Shown: positions 17,170-24,630 of the stretch, one piece after another
How the letters are laid out: each line of letters opens with the position of its first letter
Numbering within the stretch: the first letter of the stretch is position 1
From: Chloroflexi bacterium OLB15
GTDB lineage: Bacteria > Chloroflexota > Anaerolineae > Aggregatilineales > Phototrophicaceae
Assembly: GCA_001567085.1 (NCBI GenBank)
Contig: LMZS01000095.1
Span: 1 to 32,963, forward strand
Direction of reading: 5' to 3'
Length of the DNA: 32,963 nucleotides
The notes under the pieces: generated by a model
What the model was told of the DNA's origin: nothing
What the model saw: the letters and a program-made list of their open reading frames with translations, nothing else
Database searches by the model: none
Made by a program: the position numbers and the translations under genes

Positions 17170-17585
17170 GAACCGATTTCCTCAAGGCGGCGCTTAGCAT
17201 CTTTGGCCGGTACCTCAAAGTAATCGCTCATCATTTCAGGGATGCGCGCAGCCAGGGAGAGCGCTTGCACCATTTGCAGAGGCATGGTCAGGGCACGTGC
17301 CAGTGAACCCAGTATCTGCTTGTCATTCTGAAAGGGGAGCAGCCCACGCTCAATGCCCCAGTTACAAGTGGCGATTTCTTTTGCCAGAAGCCGCGCTAAA
17401 GACATACGCGGCCGGTATGGATTATCCAGAATCATAAAACTGCCTGAAACCAGCGAAACATCAATCTCGTCCCACATGCCGGGAAGCGGATATTGCAGCA
17501 TAAACTCTATAGGCACGGGGGGCATATCAACCTTATAGAGTTCGATAAGCTCAGCGGTTATTTTTTCCAGCAGTACAAAATCCAC
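17160..17585 (-). CDS. Degenerate ImmA/IrrE-like protein (lacks HExxH)
   Basis: A 141-residue product, not firmly recognised. The order of features resembles the IrrE/ImmA metallopeptidase domain: an N-terminal helix, PPVPIEFMLQYP (like the PVDVEKIA region), a strand SGSFMILDN, then RPRMSLARLLAKEIATCNWG where IrrE proteins have RRFTLAHELGH. At that place the sequence reads KEIAT, so Glu70 is kept but both zinc-binding histidines are absent; it is unlikely to be an active protease (inference). It starts with GTG at 17585, 6 nt after rsmD, with GGAG 9-10 nt upstream, so it belongs to the rsmD unit. Its 3' end overlaps the CCA gene on the other strand. Confidence 0.6.
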   Translation of the reverse strand: MDFVLLEKITAELIELYKVDMPPVPIEFMLQYPLPGMWDEIDVSLVSGSFMILDNPYRPRMSLARLLAKEIATCNWGIERGLLPFQNDKQILGSLARALTMPLQMVQALSLAARIPEMMSDYFEVPAKDAKRRLEEIGSYA

Positions 17586-17591
17586 TGGTGA

Positions 17592-18164
17592 TTACTCCGA
17601 CACAGCAGAATCAGTAAAACGATAAAAGATCAGCAGCGTATGCCCGTATTTCCGTTCGTCGTAAGATTCGTAATGTTTTAACGCAATCTCCTCTTTTTCG
17701 CGTGGGTCAATTTGTACAATGATGTTTCCGTCAGGCGCGAGCCAACCGGAGTGTTGGTCAAGTAAGGTCATGGCCTTTACCCAAATGCCCTTATATTGGG
17801 GTGGGGCAACATAAATGTAATCAAACGCCTGGACTGGGTTCCCCGCGAGGAAGGTGAAGGCATCGGTTCGGCGAACGGTTGCGCGCTCAGTGAAGCCGGT
17901 TGCCGCCAGATTGGCTTGAATCGTCTGAATGGCGTTACGATCCAGATCGAGCAATACGGCATGATCTGCGCCCCGGCTCAATGCTTCGATAGCTACGCTG
18001 CCAGTGCCGGCGAACATGTCCAGCAGCGTGGCATCCAGAATATCCATGCCGATGATGTTGAACAGCGCCTCTTTTACCCGATCCATGATCGGGCGGGTGC
18101 TGTCACCGGGAACGAGTTTGAGCCGTTTACCTCTGGCGCTGCCGCCAATCACCCGTAGAGACAT
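17592..18164 (-). CDS. rsmD: RsmD-like 16S rRNA (guanine-N2)-methyltransferase
   Basis: Predicted to methylate G966 of 16S rRNA with SAM during 30S assembly. The 190-residue product begins with the family hallmark LRVIGGSARGKRL, followed by RPIMDRVKEALFNII, the SAM-binding loop DMFAGTGSVAIEALSRGA and LLDLDRNA. The motif IV position, usually (D/N)PP(Y/F), reads VAPPQYKG, which is unusual for an N2-guanine methyltransferase. The start is ATG 18164 because GAGGG lies 8 nt upstream; a longer frame from 18179 would overlap the previous gene. Only 1 nt separates it from the UroD-like gene. Confidence 0.85.
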   Translation of the reverse strand: MSLRVIGGSARGKRLKLVPGDSTRPIMDRVKEALFNIIGMDILDATLLDMFAGTGSVAIEALSRGADHAVLLDLDRNAIQTIQANLAATGFTERATVRRTDAFTFLAGNPVQAFDYIYVAPPQYKGIWVKAMTLLDQHSGWLAPDGNIIVQIDPREKEEIALKHYESYDERKYGHTLLIFYRFTDSAVSE

Positions 18165-18165
18165 G

Positions 18166-19149
18166 CTATAAGCCCTCAACTGCCTGGCGTGCCGCGCGAA
18201 TATTGGAAAGCGGCGTGGCGATGCTCAACGCTGAGCCGCCAGAGATGATTGCCCGCCGCCCTGAAGTTTTCTCCAGCGCGGTGCGAACGCTGTCACGCAC
18301 CGTTGTCGGAGTGCCTTGATACAGGTCTTCACCGGTAGATAGCCCGCCGCAAACAGCACCTGTGAACAGCGTTTTACCGATGGTGAGATCGGGCTCATTC
18401 TCTTTGTCTGCCCAGTTGATCGCTTGCCCGTGTAGGTGCATCGCAAATTTAAAGATCGGCGCTGAGCCTTCCAGATGAACGAGGTTGAACCACCATTTTG
18501 AGGGAAGTGAATCCAGTACTTTCATGTCGAATGGTAAACCAAAGGCGGCATACTCATCTTCAGACAGCCGGTGATAGCTGGCATGGCGGATCACATAGGC
18601 TACACCAGCGATAGGCAAGCGGCGCAGCATTTCAACATAGCGCAGAATATTTTCAGTGAGGATGTTTAATCCGGTGCGAAGGCGATCCGGCTCTTTGCGT
18701 AGGTGCAAGGAAAACAGCTCATTTCCCGATAACGCTTCTGCCTGTGCCAGCGGGCTAAAGATCGTAGGGATGATAGGCGCTTCATCACCAAGCTGGCGGT
18801 AAATAAGCTCGATGCATTCAAGCTGTTTCCCGTATCCCCCCCGCTGTGGATCAAGCGGTCGCAGCACAGTCCAATCCAGCGAACGCATGATCGCCCGTTT
18901 TTTGATGGTGCGTTCGCCAGTCAGCGCGCCTTCCCATTCATCATGCAGCCCATATTCGGTTGTGCAATAGGTAATAGATGGGGATACGCGCACAAAATCC
19001 CAATCATACGCGCGTTGAAACTCGACGACAGAACGTGCCAGGTCTGCTGAACGCTGGTCGTCTCCGGGAAAGAGCCGCCATAAAGCAACGGGCGGCCTGT
19101 CGGCTGCTTCGCCGGCTATGGTACGCTCCAAACGCTCCCGCTTATTCAT
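18166..19149 (-). CDS. Uroporphyrinogen decarboxylase-superfamily protein (probably not a true HemE)
   Basis: A 327-residue TIM-barrel-type protein related to COG0407. It starts MNKRERLERTIAGEAADRPPVALWR, a typical UroD-superfamily opening, and has later family features such as the LVHLEGSAPIF and GGLSTGEDLYQGTP segments and a C-terminal RRAIISGGSALSIATP. The conserved RQAGRY substrate loop of heme-pathway UroD is not seen; the equivalent stretch reads ALWRLFPGDDQ. It may therefore be one of the methyltransferase-like or uncharacterised members. It sits between a TPR gene and rsmD with 14 and 1 nt gaps, which does not suggest heme synthesis. Confidence 0.8.
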   Translation of the reverse strand: MNKRERLERTIAGEAADRPPVALWRLFPGDDQRSADLARSVVEFQRAYDWDFVRVSPSITYCTTEYGLHDEWEGALTGERTIKKRAIMRSLDWTVLRPLDPQRGGYGKQLECIELIYRQLGDEAPIIPTIFSPLAQAEALSGNELFSLHLRKEPDRLRTGLNILTENILRYVEMLRRLPIAGVAYVIRHASYHRLSEDEYAAFGLPFDMKVLDSLPSKWWFNLVHLEGSAPIFKFAMHLHGQAINWADKENEPDLTIGKTLFTGAVCGGLSTGEDLYQGTPTTVRDSVRTALEKTSGRRAIISGGSALSIATPLSNIRAARQAVEGL

Positions 19150-19163
19150 TTGAGTTGGGGTCG

Positions 19164-19502
19164 TTAATGCGTGTTAGCGCGTGTTTCAGAAAGCCGCTGC
19201 TCTAGCATGCGCTGTAACATTTCATAATGGTCTTCGCCGGGTTGCGCGGCGAGGCCGGCTTTCACTTCAGCGAGGCAGCTTTGAAATGTATCAATTGCAG
19301 CTTGCAGATCGCCTTTAGAGCGCTGCGCCAATCCTAAACCATAGAGCGCGTTGGTTTGCTTGGCATCTTGCTGCAAGATTGACTTGAAGATTTCGATGGC
19401 TTCTTCATGATGGCCGCTGCGATGCTTTGCCCAGGCCTTGCCAAGTTCATCTCGGAAATCGGTTGACGCTGCTGACGTTTCAGGGGTCGGTTGTGCGGAC
19501 AT
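19164..19502 (-). CDS. Small TPR-repeat protein
   Basis: 112 residues with two tetratricopeptide-like repeats: AWAKHRSGHHEEAIEIFKSILQQDA and ALYGLGLAQRSKGDLQAAIDTFQSCL (residues about 22-80). No signal peptide or membrane segment is visible. A protein-binding scaffold is likely; the partner is unknown. A GGGGAG about 9-10 nt before ATG 19502 supports the start. It is 14 nt ahead of the UroD-like gene and 80 nt after the GT-C-like membrane protein gene. Confidence 0.75.
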   Translation of the reverse strand: MSAQPTPETSAASTDFRDELGKAWAKHRSGHHEEAIEIFKSILQQDAKQTNALYGLGLAQRSKGDLQAAIDTFQSCLAEVKAGLAAQPGEDHYEMLQRMLEQRLSETRANTH

Positions 19503-19583
19503 GCAGGTAATTCTCCCCGTGATGCTTCACGAATGATCAGCGGTTATTTTAACGGTCAGAACGGGTGTTTTACAAGCCGCCGA

Positions 19584-20966
19584 TCACCCGTCGCCTATTG
19601 TAATAGGCAGCGCGATCTGATCATCGAGTAAATTGCCGTCAGCATTGAAAATATCCAGACGGCTGCGTGTGGCGCAATTTTGTGTACATGCAAAAATCTC
19701 GATCTGGATTTCATACTCACCTGCTGCCGCTTCTGCGGGGATGGCAATAGTAGTGCTGTCGCTCACGTAGCCTTCAGTCGTCCAGCGCTGCGTGGGCAGG
19801 CCGCCGGGATGGTGCGGCGTTACTGCGGTGGCGATCTCCCCTGTCGTCAGGTTCACAATTTGTGCGCTAACCTGATAGGATTCAGGCAGGAAGCGGAGCG
19901 CGTGCCAGTACAGCGTCAGATCAAAATTGCTTCCAGCAGAGATTTCCAACGGATATGGCGCATAGCCCGTAAGCTCTAATCCCTGTTGGGTGCGTAGGTT
20001 AAGCGGAAGCGCAGAGTCTGGCGCACGTTCTGCCGCTGTAAGCCTATCGTCAGTTTCAGGGCGCGAAATCAAATACAGTGCGCTGCCGATAATCGCGATC
20101 AACAAGATGACAACGCTCAAAATGAGCAGGCGATTGCGGCCTGGCGTCGCGCTAAACCCGGTATTCTCTGAGGTGTGATTTCGCATCCGGTAGGCGGTTG
20201 CTACAGTTGCGATCATGCCAAACCATGTCACGATCCAGCTCAATATGCGCGCGGGTGTTGGCCCAAAACTCAACGTCAATTCGCCATTGCCACCGGGAAC
20301 AGTGACCACGATTAGCCCGGCACTATCTGCATAAATCGGAATTTCTCGACCATTGAACTCGGCTATCCAGCCAGGAAAGTATGAGGTCAGAATATGCAGA
20401 TCGGTTGGCAAGCTGGAAAACACCTGCATCTGATCAGAATGTGAATTGTGCGCGATCAAGCCCACTGAGCTGCCCGCCGGGTTTTGTGAGGCTGAAACTT
20501 TAAGAATGCTGCCAGAGGCATACCCGCTAAGCAGTTCCTGATCCGGCAGTACATTGGTGATGAGGGGGTTAGGCATCGGCTCAAAATCAGGAAGCGCCGC
20601 CACGCCTAAGCCCCGGCGCTCCAGCTCGATCTCTGCCGCTGGCGTCGGCATTGATACATTGTTTTTGCCAAACGCAGAACTTAGCCAGATCGGCGTTGAA
20701 AGCGCGACTATCCCTACAAGGACGGCGGAAAGCGTGAGCGTTGGGCGCGGGGCGCGCTCCGTCCACCATACAACCGCTGCGCCCGTTGCCGCGAGGCATA
20801 AACTGCAAGCGGCAAGCAGCCATGTAAATTCTGAAAAGAAGGCCAGCGCGATGAATGAGAGGACGAGTAAAAGCCCGGCAGTGACCGCAGGCAGCGTTCG
20901 CCATCTGCGAAAATAAACGATCCCAACAATTCCAGCGATCCCGCAAAGCAGTTGTGGCAGCCTAGC
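19584..20966 (-). CDS. GT-C-like membrane protein, 3' part (after frameshift)
   Basis: The open frame from 20966 to 19584 continues the upstream gene one frame over. It first gives further hydrophobic helices (QLLCGIAGIVGIVYF, AGLLLVLSFIALAFF, LTLSAVLVGIVALS), then a soluble segment from about 20651, two more hydrophobic stretches (ILSWIVTWFGMIATVATAY; LLILSVVILLIAIIGSALYLI) and a C-terminal beta-rich domain with LTLYWHALRFLPESYQVSAQIVNL and GEYEIQIEIF. That ending resembles C-terminal domains of large GT-C-type membrane proteins in Chloroflexota. It has no good start of its own at 20966, so it is best read as the rest of one protein. Confidence 0.65.
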   Translation of the reverse strand, partial: ARLPQLLCGIAGIVGIVYFRRWRTLPAVTAGLLLVLSFIALAFFSEFTWLLAACSLCLAATGAAVVWWTERAPRPTLTLSAVLVGIVALSTPIWLSSAFGKNNVSMPTPAAEIELERRGLGVAALPDFEPMPNPLITNVLPDQELLSGYASGSILKVSASQNPAGSSVGLIAHNSHSDQMQVFSSLPTDLHILTSYFPGWIAEFNGREIPIYADSAGLIVVTVPGGNGELTLSFGPTPARILSWIVTWFGMIATVATAYRMRNHTSENTGFSATPGRNRLLILSVVILLIAIIGSALYLISRPETDDRLTAAERAPDSALPLNLRTQQGLELTGYAPYPLEISAGSNFDLTLYWHALRFLPESYQVSAQIVNLTTGEIATAVTPHHPGGLPTQRWTTEGYVSDSTTIAIPAEAAAGEYEIQIEIFACTQNCATRSRLDIFNADGNLLDDQIALPITIGDG

Positions 20967-21873
20967 CTAGCACCGGCGGCGGGTTCAGAAGGTTGCCATC
21001 CATTAATGTGGGGGGCGTTAGAAACCCTGTTAATGACAGGCGAGGCAAGGAAAGGGCAGTTGGTAGAAACCGAACTGCTCCAGATTCTGCCAGCGCTGGC
21101 AGCCAGTAGCACGCAGCCACGCAGATACCAAGCAGGCATGCCCCAATCATTGGCCTAAGCGAGCGGTTAAAGTGCTGTATGGGAGCGAAAGAAAGAACAG
21201 CCGCGCTCATGAGCAGGGCAACTAGTGCCGCCTTCGGCTCGGTTAAGACTAACCCCGCGAAAAAGATGACCATCAGCAGGAAGGAACTGCTGCGCCGCAG
21301 AGCATAACGATCTACACTCCACAGCCATGCGGGCAAAAGCGCTGCGATGAATATCGCGCGTATATCCCCCTGTAAATGGATCGCGGTTAGGCCAATATAC
21401 GGGCTGTATAAATACAGAATCGCGCTGGTTAGCCCTGCCGATGCCCCCATGCGCCGCGCAATCCAGTGGTAACTGAACAGCCCCGCAGATGCCAGCATCA
21501 ACCCGGCAGCAATGCGTAAAGCGGCATTCGCGTCCCCAGTCACCATCACCTGAATTAAAGCCGGTAAATAAGCCGGTAGGGGTGGTGAAAAATGGGCGAT
21601 CGGTGCGCCATAACCGTACAGCGCGTTAGGCGTCCAGCGCGGGTACAGTCGCCCTTCACGTAAGGCGGTTGCATAATTGTCAACGCGGAACAGATAATGT
21701 TCGTAATTGCTGGTGCGGGGCAGGGTTTGCGGGAAAAATAGCGGGATGAACAGCAGAATTCCGGCAAGCAGCACCAGAATGCTGCTGCGTTCCGTGCTCT
21801 GCCGGGCACGCTGCATCCATAGCGGAATGTTTCGCGCTGAAGCAGGATAAGCTGCCATTGTTGTTTGGCTCAT
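20962..21873 (-). CDS. GT-C-like / PTPS-related membrane protein, 5' part (frameshifted)
   Basis: 303 residues ending at TAG 20964-20962. After a cytoplasmic N-terminus and a first helix (SILVLLAGILLFIPLFF) it shows the extracellular loop pattern YEHYLFRVDNYATALREGRLYPRWTPNALYGYGAPIAHFSPPLPAYL, characteristic of the family annotated as 6-pyruvoyl-tetrahydropterin-synthase-related membrane proteins, which are distant GT-C glycosyltransferase relatives. Several more transmembrane helices follow. The stop occurs within a tandem CTAGG repeat (minus strand), and the continuation is open in the +1 frame from 20966, so the full gene would be about 2290 nt. The start ATG 21873 has no clear Shine-Dalgarno. 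Confidence 0.7.
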   Translation of the reverse strand: MSQTTMAAYPASARNIPLWMQRARQSTERSSILVLLAGILLFIPLFFPQTLPRTSNYEHYLFRVDNYATALREGRLYPRWTPNALYGYGAPIAHFSPPLPAYLPALIQVMVTGDANAALRIAAGLMLASAGLFSYHWIARRMGASAGLTSAILYLYSPYIGLTAIHLQGDIRAIFIAALLPAWLWSVDRYALRRSSSFLLMVIFFAGLVLTEPKAALVALLMSAAVLSFAPIQHFNRSLRPMIGACLLGICVAACYWLPALAESGAVRFLPTALSLPRLSLTGFLTPPTLMDGNLLNPPPVLG

Positions 21874-21899
21874 AAATCTGATTGTATGCGTGCTTGCGC

Positions 21900-21928
21900 T
21901 TGAATTGCATATGCCCTGATGCTAGACT
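21900..21928 (+). promoter_or_regulatory. Possible promoter of the GNAT-AlaX-TPR operon
   Basis: TTGAAT (21900-21905), a 17-nt spacer and TAGACT (21923-21928). Each hexamer matches consensus at four positions. The spacing to ATG 21957 is suitable. Confidence 0.35.
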
Positions 21929-21956
21929 TCTTATCGCTCAAAAATAGCCTTTCCTG

Positions 21957-22421
21957 ATGATCATCATTCGTGAAGCCGTTCAGGCTGATTTCCCATTATT
22001 GTTCCCACTCTGGTACGAAAATCTGGCTTTGACGGGTCAAGCAGATCGTTTTCAATATGCTGATATTTCACGTGAGCGCTGGTTACATACCGCGTCTTTG
22101 TGGAGTCAAAGCCCGGATCACGTCATTCTGGGCATGTTTGATGGTCAGGATGCGGCTGGCTTTGTGATGGGTGAAATACGTCTGGCTCCGCCCGGCTTAG
22201 GCGTTGATACGCTGGGGGTGATCACCGAATTTGTGGTTGATGCCCACAACTATCGCGGCGGCGCAGCCCGTGAGATGGTTGCTGCCCTGCGTGACTGGTT
22301 TTCTGAACGCGGAGTGTCGCAGTTAGCAGTTATGATGCCGCGCAGCTCCGTAACCGGGCAGGCGTTTTGGCGAGCATATGGTTCAGTAGAGTGGATGCAG
22401 TTATTGTGGGTGAAGTCGTAA
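21957..22421 (+). CDS. GNAT-family N-acetyltransferase
   Basis: 154 residues with the GNAT order: IIIREAVQADFPLL at the N-terminus, a central beta region FVMGEIRLAP, motif A in EFVVDAHNYRGGAAREMVAALRDWF (acetyl-CoA pyrophosphate loop around RGGAA), and QAFWRAYGSVEW near the C-terminus. Substrate unknown: small molecule, peptide or protein. The start at ATG 21957 has no strong ribosome-binding site. The gene overlaps the start of a second GNAT gene, suggesting an old tandem duplication or a paired function. Confidence 0.85.
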   Translation: MIIIREAVQADFPLLFPLWYENLALTGQADRFQYADISRERWLHTASLWSQSPDHVILGMFDGQDAAGFVMGEIRLAPPGLGVDTLGVITEFVVDAHNYRGGAAREMVAALRDWFSERGVSQLAVMMPRSSVTGQAFWRAYGSVEWMQLLWVKS

Positions 22422-22888
22422 TCCGGCCAGCCGTGCCGAAAGATGTAGAAGTGATTGCGCGTTTATGGCAGTCGCTTGTTGATTATCATCGTGCCTTAGA
22501 CCCTGAATTACCGCCTGCTACGCCAACGGGCGCACTACGCTACGCGCGGCGTTTGGAAGATCAGCTTTTTAACCCGATGGCGCGGGTTTTTGTTGCTGAG
22601 GTCAACGGCCAATTGCAAGGGTATATCTTTGGTGTCGTCGTTGATTTAGCGCCTGAGATGTTTTCACAGGAGCCAAGCGGGTTTCTTGCTGATATTTTCG
22701 TTGAGGAATCAGCCCGCCGTGAGGGGGTTGGCAGGAAGTTAGTAGCGGCATTAGCCGATTGGTTTCGCGATAAAGGTTTGTCTTATTATGAATGGCACGC
22801 AGCCGCGCGCAACCCGAACGCCCTCGAATTCTGGCGTGCAATGGGCGGGCGTGAAGTGATGCTGCGTATGCGCGCTGATCTAGGATAA
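22406..22888 (+). CDS. GNAT-family N-acetyltransferase (second of a pair)
   Basis: About 160 residues starting VGEVVIRPAVPKDVEVIARLW. The acetyl-CoA motif is visible in LADIFVEESARREGVGRKLVAALADWF, and the C-terminal ARNPNALEFWRAMGG motif is typical of the superfamily. I place the start at GTG 22406, overlapping the first GNAT gene by 16 nt; GTG 22391 is an alternative and the true start is uncertain. Substrate unknown. Only 23 nt separate it from the AlaX gene, so an operon is likely. Confidence 0.8.
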   Translation: MGEVVIRPAVPKDVEVIARLWQSLVDYHRALDPELPPATPTGALRYARRLEDQLFNPMARVFVAEVNGQLQGYIFGVVVDLAPEMFSQEPSGFLADIFVEESARREGVGRKLVAALADWFRDKGLSYYEWHAAARNPNALEFWRAMGGREVMLRMRADLG

Positions 22889-22911
22889 ACCCGTAGAGAA
22901 ATTGGATACCC

Positions 22912-23625
22912 ATGACTGAACTGCTTTATCATGCTGATAGCCAACTCAAGGAATTTGATGCGGTTGTAACTGAAGTAATTCCCGAACAGTATGGGGTAAA
23001 ACTGGATCGCACAGCTTTTTACCCCGGCGGGGGCGGGCAGCCGAACGATATTGGCACGCTGACCTTTAACGGGCAAACGGTAGCTGTGACCAAAGTAGAA
23101 CGTGGCAATCTGCATATCCTTGGCGCGGATACTTTGCCAGAAGTAGGCGCTCAGGTGCATGGTGCGCTGGATTGGGAGCGCCGTTACAAATTGATGCGAA
23201 CGCACACCGCCCTGCATATTTTATGCGGTGTAGTCTGGCGAGATTATGGCGCCAGCGTGACGGGCGGCAACATGGAACCGCTTTCTGCGCGTATGGACTT
23301 TGAATTTGAGCGTCTTGAGAAAGACCTTGTTCAGGAAATTGAAGCGAAGATCAATGCGGAGATAGCTGCCGCGCGGCCGATTCGTGTCGCCATTCTACCG
23401 CGTGAAGAAGCCTTTCAGATTCCCGATCTGATCCGCACTAAGATCAACCTTCTGCCCGAAGGTATTTCCGAAGTCCGCACTGTTGAAATTATCGGCCTTG
23501 ATTTGCAGGCGGATGGCGGCACGCATGTCGCCAATACGGCTGAGGTTGGGCATATCCGCATTTCCGACTATAAAAGCAAGGGTGGCATCAATAAGCGTAT
23601 ATACGTTGAGATAGAACCAGCATGA
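22912..23625 (+). CDS. AlaX-type alanyl-tRNA editing hydrolase
   Basis: Removes serine (or glycine) mischarged on tRNA-Ala, acting as a free-standing version of the AlaRS editing domain. The 237-residue product shows TAFYPGGGGQPNDIG, the zinc-site HxxxH in RTHTALHIL (His98, His102) and DGGTHVANTAEVGHI, where His205 is the last ligand. In the common CGGTH version a cysteine precedes; here Asp201 takes that position. The downstream TPR gene overlaps its stop by an ATGA junction. It fits a cluster rich in translation-fidelity genes, with ileS downstream. Confidence 0.9.
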   Translation: MTELLYHADSQLKEFDAVVTEVIPEQYGVKLDRTAFYPGGGGQPNDIGTLTFNGQTVAVTKVERGNLHILGADTLPEVGAQVHGALDWERRYKLMRTHTALHILCGVVWRDYGASVTGGNMEPLSARMDFEFERLEKDLVQEIEAKINAEIAAARPIRVAILPREEAFQIPDLIRTKINLLPEGISEVRTVEIIGLDLQADGGTHVANTAEVGHIRISDYKSKGGINKRIYVEIEPA

Positions 23626-24149
23626 TCGGCCGCGCTTACGAACGCTTCACTCTTTTTCTGGGGCCGGAACGCTTGCGGGCGTTGTTTCTACTGATCGCTT
23701 CTACTGGCCTGCTAAGTCTGATTCTCAATGTTATCGTCAATGATTTTGAATGGGTACGCCCTGCTCAAACCCTGCTGGTGCTGGTTGCGCTGATCGGCGC
23801 GGCCATCATCATTGGCGGCCGTTTGGATAATCAGGAGCGCGCCCGCTGGATTGCTATTCTCGCGCCTGCAATTGGGCTGATCGTGCTTGGAGTTGTTGTC
23901 ATTCCCCAGTTCTCGCTGGTGTTGTTTGGCGGCGCGTTAGGCTGGGTGGTCGCTGGATTGATCCTCTTTCGTCCGCGCACGCCATCCGGTTATCAGAAGG
24001 CTGTGAAGGCGCTAAAAAAGGGCGATCTGGAATTGGCGGTGCAGGAAATGGATCAGGTGATCAAGGATGATCCCGATGACCCGAACCATTACCGTTTTCG
24101 CGCTGAGCTGCTGCGGCTGTGGGGGAAAATTAGATCGCGCGCGGCGTGA
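23622..24149 (+). CDS. Membrane-anchored TPR protein 1, N-terminal part (frameshifted)
   Basis: 175 residues as read. There are about four hydrophobic helices (LFLLIASTGLLSLILNVIV; LLVLVALIGAAIIIGG; WIAILAPAIGLIVLGVVVI; FGGALGWVVAGLILF), then the first TPR, YQKAVKALKKGDLELAVQEMDQVIKDDPDDPNHYRFRAELLRLWG. The frame then derails after the GGGGGAAAA run (24121-24129) and stops at 24149. Removing one A restores LWGKLDRARRDY, which continues the TPR in register with the next frame. It overlaps alaX by ATGA. The intact protein would be about 336 residues. Confidence 0.7.
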   Translation: MIGRAYERFTLFLGPERLRALFLLIASTGLLSLILNVIVNDFEWVRPAQTLLVLVALIGAAIIIGGRLDNQERARWIAILAPAIGLIVLGVVVIPQFSLVLFGGALGWVVAGLILFRPRTPSGYQKAVKALKKGDLELAVQEMDQVIKDDPDDPNHYRFRAELLRLWGKIRSRAA

Positions 24150-24630
24150 TTACGTGAAGATGACTGAACTGGAAGCCGATTCCGCAGTAGGCTACAACGG
24201 CTTGGCTGAAGTTGACCTGCAATCTGGAAATTATACGCGTGCTTTGGAATCTGCGAAAAAGGCCGCTGAGCTTGCGCCCGATGAATGGGTTGCGCTGTAC
24301 AATCTCGGCATGATTGAGGATCGTCTTGGAAAATCGCCGGATGTGATCGCGCATCTGGATAAGGCGCTCGCTTTGAAGGTGCCGGATGCGCGTCATCGCT
24401 TGCTGATACATCTGTATCTGCTGCGCGCTCATGCCCGTTCGGGCGGCGTTGAAGCGGCACAAACCCAGCTCGATCTGCTGAAGAAACAGCGCGGCGGATT
24501 GGATGAATGGCAGAAGATTCTGGAAAATGAACAGGCCGAAGTTTTGCGCGCTGTGCTCGGCGATGACGTGAAAACCGTGCGCGATCTGGTTGACGGCAAT
24601 ATCTCCATAGCAGAGGTTGGCGCACAGTGA
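24121..24630 (+). CDS. Membrane-anchored TPR protein 1, C-terminal part (after frameshift)
   Basis: The frame reads GKLDRARRDYVKMTELEADSAVGYNGLAEVDLQSGNYTRALESAKKAAELAPDEWVALYNLGMIEDRLGKSPDVIAHLDKALAL: consecutive 34-residue TPR units that directly extend the upstream part. A helical tail (HRLLIHLYLLRAHARSGGVEAAQTQLDLL, then EVLRAVLGDDVKTVRDLVDGNI) follows. It has no convincing start or ribosome-binding site of its own near 24067-24121, which supports a single gene broken at 24121-24129. Its stop codon overlaps the next gene by TGATG. Confidence 0.7.
   Translation, partial: GGKLDRARRDYVKMTELEADSAVGYNGLAEVDLQSGNYTRALESAKKAAELAPDEWVALYNLGMIEDRLGKSPDVIAHLDKALALKVPDARHRLLIHLYLLRAHARSGGVEAAQTQLDLLKKQRGGLDEWQKILENEQAEVLRAVLGDDVKTVRDLVDGNISIAEVGAQ

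Noticed and set aside
19561..19591. ACGGGTG/CACCCGT inverted repeat near the end of the GT-C-like gene
   Set aside because: A 17-nt loop and no T run on the transcribed strand; not counted as a terminator.
20955..20972. Programmed +1 frameshifting at GGC TAG G
   Set aside because: No slippery codon pair, internal SD or pseudoknot of a known type was seen; an indel in the tandem CTAGG repeat explains it more simply.
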